From Verrucomicrobiota bacterium (lineage in GTDB: Bacteria > Verrucomicrobiota > Verrucomicrobiia > Verrucomicrobiales > DEV007): a stretch of DNA of 33,834 nt. The first letter of the stretch is position 1; every line of letters starts with the position of its first letter. The position numbers and the translations under genes were made by a program. Location: positions 1 to 33,834 of the forward strand of contig QQNE01000043.1 of NCBI GenBank assembly GCA_003402735.1, read 5' to 3'. Below the pieces are notes generated by a model. It saw only the letters and a program-made list of their open reading frames with translations. It did not search any database and had not been told where the DNA came from. Positions 8,761 through 16,062 of this stretch are shown here, in pieces.

Positions 8761-9421
8761 CCTCACCCTCCGCCTCCTCCTGGCCCTTCTCCTCCCACTC
8801 GCCGCAACCGCCCAGGAGAAACTTCTCTTCACGGAAGACTTCACCGCTTTCCCCACCAGTCAGGAGCCTGACCTGTTCATCCTGGCGGGAACGTTCACCG
8901 TCGAAGCCGAGGACGGAGGCAACCACGTCCTCCAAATCGCCACCGGCGAACTCGTCGATGCCACCGTCCAACTCGGCGATTCCCTCAAGACCGGGGGCGA
9001 GATCGTCGCCAGAGTCAAAGGCGTCCAACAACGCCGCAGTTTCCCCAGGTTTGGAGTCGGCTTGCACGGCAAGGCCGGCTTCCAACTTCGCGTCTCCCCA
9101 GCGGCCCGGGCCGTGGAACTGCTCAAAGGCGAGGAAGTCATTCAAACCGTGCCGTTTTCCTGGGCCGCCGGCCAGTGGCACCTCGTCCGGCTCCGGGTTG
9201 CGGCCATTCCGAACGGCGGCTGGTCGGTTTCCGGCTGGGTTTGGCCTGAGGCCGCCCACGCCCCGACCCAGGCCCTGATCGATTACATCTCCGAACCGGG
9301 ACCGCTCCAGGGCAAAGCCTCGCTCTTCGGGACGCCTTTTTCCGGACAACCCATCCAGTTCGACGACGTCCGCGTCACCACCCTGGACTCCCCTCAAAAC
9401 GCCGCCAAACCGCAATCATGA
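8753..9421 (+). CDS. Exported jelly-roll/LamG-like protein of the ABC operon
   Basis: The 222-residue product starts with a clear Sec signal peptide (MNSLTLRLLLALLLPLAATAQ, cleavage expected after ATA). The mature part has beta-rich, lectin-like features: FTEDFTAFP at the start, RFGVGLHGKAGFQLRV in the middle, WHLVRLRV, and IQFDDVRVT at the end. That pattern is typical of concanavalin-like or DUF1080-like jelly rolls in PVC bacteria. The ATG at 8753 overlaps the last eight bases of the permease gene, and its own stop overlaps the next start by 4 bases, so it is translated as part of the operon. Its position suggests it is a periplasmic partner or substrate of the ABC exporter; this is inference from context only. 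There is no lipobox cysteine. Confidence 0.75.
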   Translation: MNSLTLRLLLALLLPLAATAQEKLLFTEDFTAFPTSQEPDLFILAGTFTVEAEDGGNHVLQIATGELVDATVQLGDSLKTGGEIVARVKGVQQRRSFPRFGVGLHGKAGFQLRVSPAARAVELLKGEEVIQTVPFSWAAGQWHLVRLRVAAIPNGGWSVSGWVWPEAAHAPTQALIDYISEPGPLQGKASLFGTPFSGQPIQFDDVRVTTLDSPQNAAKPQS

Positions 9422-9747
9422 CCCAGATCCCAACAGAAATCAGCCACGTCACCGCCGTCACCAAAGCCAACATCTACTTCGACGGAAAGGTCGTGAGCCA
9501 CTCCATTTTGCTCCCCGACGGCGCCAAGAAAACCCTCGGACTGATTTATCCCGGCAGTTATCACTTTGGAACCGCCCAAGCCGAGCGCATGGAAATCGTG
9601 GCCGGAACCTGTCAGGTCACCGTCGACGGATCCAACGCCGTGCAGACCTACCAAGGCGGCCAAAGTTTCGAGGTCCCGGCCGACTCCGGATTCCAAATCG
9701 CGGTCGCCGAAGGCATTTGCGAATACATCTGCTCCTTCCTCGACTAA
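9418..9747 (+). CDS. ppnP: Pyrimidine/purine nucleoside phosphorylase PpnP (YaiE, DUF1255)
   Basis: The 109-residue protein is a small cupin matching PpnP of E. coli, slightly longer than the usual 94 because of an N-terminal extension. Recognisable positions are ANIYFDGKVVSHSI, GLIYPGSYHFGTAQAERMEIVAG, a QTYQGGQSFEVPADSGFQI strand pair and CEYICSF at the end. The family phosphorolyses several nucleosides to base plus ribose-1-phosphate in the cytoplasm. The start ATG overlaps the previous stop (ATGA), which makes it the fifth and last gene of the cascade that begins at 3582. Why a nucleoside salvage enzyme is coupled to an envelope exporter is not evident. No T-rich intrinsic terminator follows; an inverted repeat begins 43 bases downstream. 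Confidence 0.88.
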   Translation: MTQIPTEISHVTAVTKANIYFDGKVVSHSILLPDGAKKTLGLIYPGSYHFGTAQAERMEIVAGTCQVTVDGSNAVQTYQGGQSFEVPADSGFQIAVAEGICEYICSFLD

Positions 9748-9789
9748 ACACCCGCAACTCCAGCGGGTTCGCATCGTTTTTCGCGGCTT

Positions 9790-9839
9790 GGATCTGTGAT
9801 CCGAAGACTGCCCATCCCTGCCGGTCGGATCACAGATCC
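9790..9839. repeat. 14-bp perfect inverted repeat with 22-base loop
   Basis: GGATCTGTGATCCG at 9790-9803 is followed at 9826-9839 by its exact reverse complement CGGATCACAGATCC, with a 22-base loop. Each arm is itself nearly self-complementary (GGATC-TGT-GATCC). No T run follows, so it is a poor intrinsic terminator, although it could stabilise the 3' end of the operon mRNA. The decayed toxin-antitoxin sequence begins three bases beyond the right arm, which makes a recombination or insertion scar equally possible. Confidence 0.75.
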
Positions 9840-9841
9840 CA

Positions 9842-9937
9842 CTTCAACGCCGCCGCCACCTGGCGCTCCAAAAGCTGGGGGTATCGTTCGTCAACCTGGA
9901 CGAAGACGAACTCACTCGGGAAATAGCAGCCCGCTGA
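9842..9937 (+). pseudogene. C-terminal remnant of a UPF0175-like antitoxin
   Basis: The frame ending at the TGA 9935-9937 encodes LALQKLGVSFVNLDEDELTREIAAR at its end. This resembles the C-terminus of UPF0175 antitoxins, where a conserved glycine-hydrophobic stretch is followed by an acidic D/E-D/E-L helix. No start codon and no N-terminal helix-turn-helix half is present: the recognisable part begins right after the inverted repeat at 9790-9839. The partner toxin remnant follows in an overlapping frame, as expected for the pair. The family call is from memory of the pattern and is moderate at best. Confidence 0.5.
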
Positions 9938-10107
9938 TCGCGCTCGTGGGCCGCTTCATCGTTCCCCGGGAAGTTCTCGTGGAACTCCACCGCGCCGATC
10001 TCATTCCCTCCGTGACGGAATCGATCGCCAAGATGCAAATGAAAGGGATTCATCTCGCGCCATACCGGATTCGGATCACGTTGGAAGCGGCTGGGGAGGC
10101 CGAGTGA
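9922..10107 (+). pseudogene. DUF3368 (PIN-like) toxin remnant with internal deletion
   Basis: The frame reads NSSPLIAL at 9922-9945, the usual N-terminal signature of DUF3368 PIN-like toxins (S-x-(S/T)-SPLI-x-L). It then passes directly to VGRFIVPREVLVEL, and next to a C-terminal block (ADLIPSVTESIAKMQMKG, ending in LEAAGEAE) that resembles the GLI-x-x-V...GF...AGE tail of the family. In complete members these three blocks are separated by longer segments that include catalytic acidic residues. Those segments are missing, and there is no start codon upstream of SPLIAL. The order antitoxin-then-toxin with overlapping ends is that of a UPF0175/DUF3368 module, so this looks like a dead module that has lost pieces by deletion. 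Confidence 0.6.
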
Positions 10108-10145
10108 GGGGTCACCAGCCTGCTGGAGAAAGGTCAAATTTCGCG

Positions 10146-10169
10146 AAAAAATTCCCCGCCCCTGCGGGG
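10146..10169 (-). terminator. Rho-independent terminator of the ldhA/P-type ATPase operon
   Basis: On the minus strand a 6-bp GC stem (CCCCGC/GCGGGG, 4-base loop, 10154-10169) is followed by AA and six T residues (10151-10146). It lies about 70 bases past the stop of the ATPase gene and is correctly oriented for it. The rest of 9938-10238 holds only the toxin remnant and a small palindrome near 10188-10200; I see no gene there. Confidence 0.75.
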
Positions 10170-10238
10170 GACTGCTCCGGCGCGGTCGGACGGGCCGTCC
10201 CGGTAGCGGGCCACCATCCCGCCGCAGCACAACGCCTC

Positions 10239-12947
10239 CTAACCTTCCCGCTGCTTCGGGGCGCGGATTTTTTTCTCCACTTCCACCAGGACAAACGCGA
10301 TCCCAGCAAGGCCACAAATCCGGGCCCAGACCTCCGGTTCCAGGGGTGCGGTGTGGAGAAAGTGATTCATGAAGGGCGCATACGTGAAGATCAGCTGGAC
10401 CAGAACGGTCAGGCCGATTCCCATCAGCAGTTGGGGGTTGGTGAAGAACCCGAGGCTGAGGATGCCGCGACGGAGCGACCGGCAATTCACCAGGTAGGCG
10501 GCGGCCACCGCCACCACCGAGTTCACCACCGCCGTCCGCGCCTCCGCGATGCGTTCCTCCCCGGCACCACGCAACTCGAAGAGGAACACCGAATGGGCCC
10601 CGACCAAGAGGATGACCGAAACAAACCCGGTCCGCATAAACAGCGAGAAATCAAAGATGGGCCGATTTTGGTCCCGGGGAGGCCGGCGCATCAGATCCGC
10701 TTCCGGGGGCTCAAAGACCAACATCAGCCCGAGGAGAATGGCGGTCGTCAAATTGACCCAAAGCAGGTGCACCGGAAGCGCCGGCAAGGTCATCCCAAAC
10801 AGCACACTGGTCAGGAGAATCAACGCAAATCCAACACTGACAGGCAGCGTCCAGACCAGGAATTTCGTAAGGTTGTCGTAGACGCCGCGCCCCTCTTCCA
10901 CCGCCGCGGCGATGGTGGCGAAATTGTCGTCCGTCAAGACCATGCTGGCGGCGCCCTTGGCCACGTCGGTCCCGCTGATGCCCATGGCGATTCCGATGTC
11001 CGCCTGTTGCAGCGCCGGGCCGTCGTTCACGCCGTCCCCTGTCATGGCCACAATGTGCCCCAGGCTCTGCAAGGCGCGCACCAAACGCAACTTCTGCTCC
11101 GGGGCCACCCGGGCAAAGACCACGGTGCGCTCCGCCAGGGCGGGCAGATCCTCGTCTTCGATGGCATCCAATTCCCGCCCGGTGACCACCGGAACCCGCT
11201 CCGCCCCCCGAAGCCCGATTTGCCGCGCGATCGCCCCGGCCGTCACCGCGTGATCCCCGGTGATCATCTTCACCTGAATCCCCGCTTCCTGACATCTCGC
11301 CACCGCCACCACCGCCTCCTCGCGGGGAGGATCGATCATTCCCTGCATGCCCAGAAACACCAGGCCACCGCTGACGTGATGATGTCCCAGATCTTCGGTC
11401 ACGTCGCTCGCGTCGCGCCGGGCGCAGGCAATCACCCGCAACCCCTCCGCCGCAAAGCGGTTTGCCGTCTCCCGAACGGCCTCCGCCTCCAGGGGGACAG
11501 GATTTCCCCGGGCGTCCAACATGGAACTGCAACGCTCCAGCAACCGCTCCAAGGCCCCCACCTTGTAGATGGAACGCCCATCCGCGTGGTCGTGCAGGGT
11601 CGCCCGAAACATGTGCCCGGAATCGAACGGAATCATGCCAATCCGCGGCGCTGCCGCATGAACCTCAGCATGGCGCAAGCCCGCCTTCTCCGCCGAAACG
11701 ATCATCGCTCCTTCGGTGGGATCTCCGGCAATGCTCCAATGCCCCTCCTCATCCGCGATCAAGGCGGAATCGTTGCACAACATCCCGGCGCGGAGACACT
11801 CGCGCAGCGCCGGTGCATCGTCGAGCGAGGGCAGGGCGATTCCCCGCTGATCCTGAATCGCCCCCTTGGGATCATACCCTCCGCCGGTGACCCGAAACGT
11901 TTCTCCTCCAGCGGAAATCACCCGGACGGTCATCCTGTTCTGGGTGAGCGTCCCCGTCTTGTCCGAGCAAATGACCGTGGTGCAACCCAGCGTCTCGACG
12001 GCCGGAAGCCTCCGGATGATGGCCCGGCGGCGCGCCATTCGGGAAACCCCGATGGCCAGGACGATGGTGATCGCGGCGGGCAGCCCCTCCGGGATGACCC
12101 CGACGGCGAGAGCGACGCTGGCCATCAGCATCTCCACCGGACTCCCGTGCCGCACCAGCACTCCATAGCCGAAGAGCATCGCCGCCAAACCGAGAATGAC
12201 CCAGAGGAGCATCCCGCTGAACCGGGCGATTTTCCGGGTCAACGGCGTCGTCAGATCGACGACCTCGGCAATGAGAAACGCCAACCGGCCGGTCTCCGTG
12301 TGATCGCCGGTGGCCCACACCACCCCGGTCCCGGTGCCAGATGTCACCAACGAGCCGGCATAGGCCATGTTCACCCGGTCCGCCAGAACCGTATCCGCTT
12401 CCAAAGGGTCGGGACGCTTGAAGACCGGGACCGATTCTCCGGTGAGCGACGACTCGTCCACCTGCAATCCCTTGGTTTCGAGGAGCCGAAGATCGGCCGG
12501 AACGCGGTCTCCTCCCGCCAGCAGCACGATGTCCCCGGGCACAAGAGCGGTGCTGGGCACCTTCATTTTGCGGCCGTCCCGGCGGACCAAAGCCTCGCCG
12601 ACCACCATCTTCATGAGGGCTTCCAGGGCATTCTCCGCCTTGGACTCCTGAAAAAAACCGACCAGCGCATTCACCACCACCACCGCCAGGATGACGGAGG
12701 CATCGACCCATTCCTTGAGAAATCCGGTGACCAGGGCCGAGGCGATGAGAACGAGCACCAGCGGCGCCGTGAACTGCCGCGCCAAGCGGACCCAGGGCGG
12801 TGTCCCGGACCGTACGGCAATGCGGTTTTCGCCGTACCGATGCAACCTCTCCGCGGCTTCTTCACTGGACAAGCCGCGTTCAAGGCTCGAGTCCGTGAGC
12901 CGGAGCGCGTCGCAACCAGCCAAGCCATGCGCCATCGGCTCGCTCAC
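10239..12947 (-). CDS. P2-type cation-transporting ATPase of uncertain ion specificity
   Basis: The 902-residue inner-membrane pump has all core P-type ATPase elements. These are an N-terminal cation-ATPase domain ([17 protein letters not shown]), the actuator TGES (169-172), PEGLP in helix 4 (286-290), the phosphorylation site DKTGT (D329), the hinge [10 protein letters not shown] and [10 protein letters not shown]. Several C-terminal helices follow. Overall it resembles the SERCA/PacL/MgtA group and has the usual length. However, where SERCA has N-L-V-T-D in helix 6, this protein has N-L-T-T-A (N732 to A736), so an aspartate of the calcium sites is replaced by alanine. Calcium transport should not be assumed. 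The start ATG overlaps the ldhA stop by 4 bases, so it is the second gene of that operon. A good terminator follows. Confidence 0.9.
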   Translation of the reverse strand: MSEPMAHGLAGCDALRLTDSSLERGLSSEEAAERLHRYGENRIAVRSGTPPWVRLARQFTAPLVLVLIASALVTGFLKEWVDASVILAVVVVNALVGFFQESKAENALEALMKMVVGEALVRRDGRKMKVPSTALVPGDIVLLAGGDRVPADLRLLETKGLQVDESSLTGESVPVFKRPDPLEADTVLADRVNMAYAGSLVTSGTGTGVVWATGDHTETGRLAFLIAEVVDLTTPLTRKIARFSGMLLWVILGLAAMLFGYGVLVRHGSPVEMLMASVALAVGVIPEGLPAAITIVLAIGVSRMARRRAIIRRLPAVETLGCTTVICSDKTGTLTQNRMTVRVISAGGETFRVTGGGYDPKGAIQDQRGIALPSLDDAPALRECLRAGMLCNDSALIADEEGHWSIAGDPTEGAMIVSAEKAGLRHAEVHAAAPRIGMIPFDSGHMFRATLHDHADGRSIYKVGALERLLERCSSMLDARGNPVPLEAEAVRETANRFAAEGLRVIACARRDASDVTEDLGHHHVSGGLVFLGMQGMIDPPREEAVVAVARCQEAGIQVKMITGDHAVTAGAIARQIGLRGAERVPVVTGRELDAIEDEDLPALAERTVVFARVAPEQKLRLVRALQSLGHIVAMTGDGVNDGPALQQADIGIAMGISGTDVAKGAASMVLTDDNFATIAAAVEEGRGVYDNLTKFLVWTLPVSVGFALILLTSVLFGMTLPALPVHLLWVNLTTAILLGLMLVFEPPEADLMRRPPRDQNRPIFDFSLFMRTGFVSVILLVGAHSVFLFELRGAGEERIAEARTAVVNSVVAVAAAYLVNCRSLRRGILSLGFFTNPQLLMGIGLTVLVQLIFTYAPFMNHFLHTAPLEPEVWARICGLAGIAFVLVEVEKKIRAPKQREG

Positions 12948-13948
12948 AACGCGGTTCCCTCCAGCCAGGGTTCACAGTCCCGCTGGCGCAACAGGTTGCG
13001 GATGGTGGTCGAGGCGATTTGCGAGAGAGCCTCACGGGTCAGAAAGGCTTGGTGCGCGGTGATCAGGACATTCGGAAACGTCAGGAGCCGGGACAACTCG
13101 TCGTCCTGCAAGGGTTGGCCGGAGAGATCCTCGAAGAAAATTCCCTCTTCCTCCTCATACACATCGAGCGCCACCCCGCCAATTCTGCCGGCTTTGAGCG
13201 CGGCGATGAGGGCCCTGGTCTCGATGAGCTTTCCCCGGCTGGTGTTGATGAGGTAGGCTCCCTGTCGCATCCGGGCCAGCGTCTGTTCATTGATGAGATA
13301 GCGCGTCTCCGGGGTCAGGGGCAGGTGCAGACTGACGATGTCACAGCGCTCCAGGAGATGGTGCAGACCGACATATTGCAGGCCGATGGAATCAGCCCAG
13401 GCCTCCTGGGGATTCGGATCATGGCCCAGCAGTTCCACGCCGAACCCGCGAAAAATCTCGGCCGTCACCTGCCCGATTTTCCCCGTGCCCACCACGCCCA
13501 CCGTCTTGCCCCGCAGGTCGAACCCGACCAATCCGCTGAGGGAAAAGTTCAGGTCGCGCACCCGGTTGAATGCCCGATGAATCTGACGGTTCAGCGTCAA
13601 CAACAAGGCGACCGCATGCTCCGCCACCGCGTAGGGCGAGTAGGCCGGAACGCGGACCACCGCGATCCCCTCCGAGGCCGCGGCGCGGAGATCGACATTG
13701 TTGAACCCGGCGCAACGCAGCGCCACCAGACGCACCCCGAGATCGGCCAGGACCCGCAGACAGGGAGCATCGACGCGGTCGTTGACAAACACACACACCG
13801 CCGTGGTCCCCTTCGCGGACGCTGCCGTCTCCTCACTGAGCCGGAACTCGTGAAACCGCCAGGCGATCGGCAACTCTCCACAAGCCTCCAAAAACGCCTG
13901 ACGATCATACGGTTTGCTATCGTAAAAGCTGACTGGGAAGGAAGTCAT
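12944..13948 (-). CDS. ldhA: D-lactate dehydrogenase (LdhA family 2-hydroxyacid dehydrogenase)
   Basis: The 334-residue cytoplasmic enzyme is very close in motif order to E. coli LdhA, which reduces pyruvate to D-lactate with NADH during fermentation. Visible features are CVFVNDR, the near-identical block ALRCAGFNNVDL, VRVPAYSPYAVAEHA and the Rossmann motif GTGKIG (154-159). The active-site arginine is in NTSRG (R238), the acidic residue in LDVYEEEE and the histidine in TAHQAFLT (H299). The ATG at 13948 is chosen over the GTG one codon earlier because GGAGG (13958-13954) sits 5 bases before it. It is the first gene of a two-gene operon with the P-type ATPase. Coupling of a fermentation enzyme to an ion pump suggests a joint low-oxygen or acid response, but this is inference. 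Confidence 0.92.
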   Translation of the reverse strand: MTSFPVSFYDSKPYDRQAFLEACGELPIAWRFHEFRLSEETAASAKGTTAVCVFVNDRVDAPCLRVLADLGVRLVALRCAGFNNVDLRAAASEGIAVVRVPAYSPYAVAEHAVALLLTLNRQIHRAFNRVRDLNFSLSGLVGFDLRGKTVGVVGTGKIGQVTAEIFRGFGVELLGHDPNPQEAWADSIGLQYVGLHHLLERCDIVSLHLPLTPETRYLINEQTLARMRQGAYLINTSRGKLIETRALIAALKAGRIGGVALDVYEEEEGIFFEDLSGQPLQDDELSRLLTFPNVLITAHQAFLTREALSQIASTTIRNLLRQRDCEPWLEGTAL

Positions 13949-13953
13949 CACCG

Positions 13954-13958
13954 CCTCC
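13954..13958 (-). promoter_or_regulatory. Shine-Dalgarno sequence deciding the ldhA start
   Basis: GGAGG on the minus strand lies 5 bases upstream of the ATG at 13948 and only 2 bases from the GTG at 13951, so the ATG is the better start. It is one of the few clear Shine-Dalgarno sequences in the window. Confidence 0.7.
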
Positions 13959-14065
13959 CATTCTCGCCCCGGTTGGGTTGCGACGTCAAGCGGCCCCCGC
14001 CGGAGAGTCTCTACTCCTCGCCTTTCCGGATTGAAAACCGCGCCTGATCACGCTATCCCTCCTTC

Positions 14066-14791
14066 ATGATGAACGCCCCCCTCGACCGCCGCCACTTCCT
14101 CCAGATCAGTGCGCTCACCGCCGGTGCCGTCCTGGCTCCGGCCGCTGCGCCCGCCGCCCAAACCCTTCCCGCCCTGCCTTACGGTTTCGCCGCGCTCGAA
14201 CCGCACATCGACGCCAGGACCATGGAAATTCACCATGGCAAACACCACGCGGCTTACATCAAGAATCTCAACACCGCACTCGACGCCGCGCCGGACCTGG
14301 CCGCCAAGGCCTTGCCGGATCTCCTCACCTCTCTCCCCACCATTCAGGATGAAGCGGTCCGCAACACCATCCGCAACAACGGCGGCGGTCACTGGAACCA
14401 CGATTTCTTCTGGAAGATCATGGCGCCCCCGGCCTCTTCCGGCGCTCCTTCCGCCGAACTCGGCTCCGCCCTGCAAACCGCCTTCGGCTCAATCGACGAT
14501 TTCAAAAAGGCTTTCGCCGAGGCCGGCACCAAGCGGTTCGGTTCTGGATGGGCCTGGTTGATCGTCCAAAATGGCAAGCTCAAAGTCATCAGCACGCCGA
14601 ACCAGGACAACCCGCAAATGAAGGGAATCGTGGCCGAGACTGACCTCGGCGTTCCGATTCTCGGACTCGATGTCTGGGAACACGCCTATTACCTGCACTA
14701 CCAAAATCGCCGCCCGGATTACATCGCCGCCTGGTGGAACGTGGTGAACTGGCCGGCCGTCTCCGCTCTCTACGCCTCCGCCGCCAAGTGA
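14066..14791 (+). CDS. Tat-exported Mn/Fe superoxide dismutase
   Basis: The 241-residue protein is a manganese/iron superoxide dismutase with a twin-arginine export signal (DRRHFLQIS at 7-15, then an alanine-rich segment to about residue 31). The four metal ligands are present: H56 in IHHGKHH, H112 in HWNHDFFW, and D202 and H206 in DVWEHAYY. GGGH before the second ligand and the PILGLDVWEH context favour a manganese or cambialistic type over the strict iron type; this is inferred from family patterns. Folding before export fits Tat use for a metalloenzyme. It would remove superoxide in the periplasm. The start ATG at 14066 could also be the next codon, 14069. Its stop overlaps the GTG start of the next gene, so it is co-translated with envelope glycan genes. 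Confidence 0.92.
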   Translation: MMNAPLDRRHFLQISALTAGAVLAPAAAPAAQTLPALPYGFAALEPHIDARTMEIHHGKHHAAYIKNLNTALDAAPDLAAKALPDLLTSLPTIQDEAVRNTIRNNGGGHWNHDFFWKIMAPPASSGAPSAELGSALQTAFGSIDDFKKAFAEAGTKRFGSGWAWLIVQNGKLKVISTPNQDNPQMKGIVAETDLGVPILGLDVWEHAYYLHYQNRRPDYIAAWWNVVNWPAVSALYASAAK

Positions 14792-16062
14792 GCGGCCTCT
14801 CGCGCGCCCAAAACGCCTGGGGCCGGGCCGTGTGGATCCTCCTCGCGGCCTTGGCTCTCTTCAGGTTTGGGCAGGATTGGGACTTGGTGAGCCGGACCGG
14901 TTCCATCGATTTCCGCAACCGGGTCACCGGCTCGCGCCTGTTTGTCGCCGGGGAAGACGCCTATCACTACAAATGGCTCCCGGGGGCCCCGTCCGCCTGG
15001 TGCGACGCCTACGCCAACCGCGCCCAGCCGGTCACCAAAACCACGGTGACCCCGGCGGTGTTGCTGCTCACCGCTCCCGTGGCCGCCTTGCCGTATCCGG
15101 TGGCCCAACGAATCTGGCTGCTGCTGGAGTGGGCCTGTCTGGCAGGGGTCTGGTGGGTCTGGCTGCGACGAATCCCCGCAGGTCCGATGCGTCTCCTCTG
15201 GAGCGCCCTCCTCACCGGTTTCAGCTTCACCCTGGCCTGGAGCCATCACATCGATCGCGGCCAGTATTACATTCTCCTCACCTTTCTCCTCTGCCTCTGG
15301 ATGAGTCAAAGCCGCTCCGAAACCCAGGCCAGATCGGCCCTCACCGGTGCCCTGGCGGGTCTGTTGATGGCCCTCCGCCCGCCTCTCATACTCCTCATCG
15401 CCCCGTTTGTCTGGTTCCGCCGCCCGGCACAACGTCAGGGTGCGGCCCTCGGGTTGGCCGCCGCCTGCATCCTGCCCCTGCTCCTCAACGGGGAGAGTTG
15501 GGGACAATACGCCCGGGCCATGGGCGAGTGGTCTCACCTGTATCGGCACGATGAAAATCCCGTTCCAGGCCCGCTGGCCTATCCAGCCCTCATCGAGGGA
15601 CTCAGCCTGGAACAGATCTCCCGTTATGCGGTTCTCCAGTATGCCGACTCCTCCCTCTTCCGCCTTCTGCGGGCCTGCGGTCTGTCCCCGCTGCCCGCCC
15701 CGCTGATCCTGAGCGGTCTGCTCATCGCCCTCGGGTTTTGGATGCGGGCAAACTGGCGGAGTGAAGATGCCGTGCGGCTCACCGGCATCGCGGCCTGGAG
15801 TTTTCTCCTGGATTTCTTTCTGCCAGCCTACCGCAATCCTTACAACGATGTGCTCGTGCTGAACGTCATGGCCTGCCTGCTTCCGGGCGCATCCATCCCG
15901 CTTCGTCCGGTCCTTCTGATGGGGTGCGGTCTCGGTCTCGGTTGGGTCCTCTCCGCCTGGGCACCGCCCGCCCTCTGGCTGATTCACCTGCCCACCCTGG
16001 TTTTCACCGCGCTGGCCCTGCTCGCCGTCGTTCCGTCCGCCGCACCGGATCCCACGAGATGA
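14788..16062 (+). CDS. GT87-like (DUF2029) polytopic membrane glycosyltransferase
   Basis: The 424-residue product has about ten hydrophobic segments and the features of GT-C glycosyltransferases that use polyprenyl-phosphate sugars. There is an acidic motif EDAYHY in the first external loop after helix 1, and HHIDRGQYY after a mid-protein helix, which resembles the conserved G-Q motif of GT87. The start is a GTG at 14788 whose bases overlap the superoxide dismutase stop (GTGA). Longer frames starting at 14734 would lie inside that gene and are not credible. The next gene also overlaps by 4 bases. It probably transfers a sugar to an envelope glycan or lipid, with donor and acceptor unknown. 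The distant relation and common mis-annotation of DUF2029 keep confidence moderate. Confidence 0.7.
   Translation: MSGLSRAQNAWGRAVWILLAALALFRFGQDWDLVSRTGSIDFRNRVTGSRLFVAGEDAYHYKWLPGAPSAWCDAYANRAQPVTKTTVTPAVLLLTAPVAALPYPVAQRIWLLLEWACLAGVWWVWLRRIPAGPMRLLWSALLTGFSFTLAWSHHIDRGQYYILLTFLLCLWMSQSRSETQARSALTGALAGLLMALRPPLILLIAPFVWFRRPAQRQGAALGLAAACILPLLLNGESWGQYARAMGEWSHLYRHDENPVPGPLAYPALIEGLSLEQISRYAVLQYADSSLFRLLRACGLSPLPAPLILSGLLIALGFWMRANWRSEDAVRLTGIAAWSFLLDFFLPAYRNPYNDVLVLNVMACLLPGASIPLRPVLLMGCGLGLGWVLSAWAPPALWLIHLPTLVFTALALLAVVPSAAPDPTR

Noticed and set aside
6151..8856. Long minus-strand open frame opposite the FtsX permease (over 900 codons)
   Set aside because: It is antisense to a well-supported permease, low in hydrophobic order and rich in G, E, A and R, the typical shadow of GC-rich coding DNA. 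No family features were seen.
10188..10200. Short palindrome GGACGGGCCGTCC
   Set aside because: It is GC-rich and short, expected by chance in this DNA, and has no T tract or partner.
10104..13256. Long plus-strand open frame opposite the P-type ATPase and ldhA
   Set aside because: Both opposite-strand genes carry complete catalytic motifs. The plus-strand product is a histidine/proline/arginine-rich shadow without recognisable domains.
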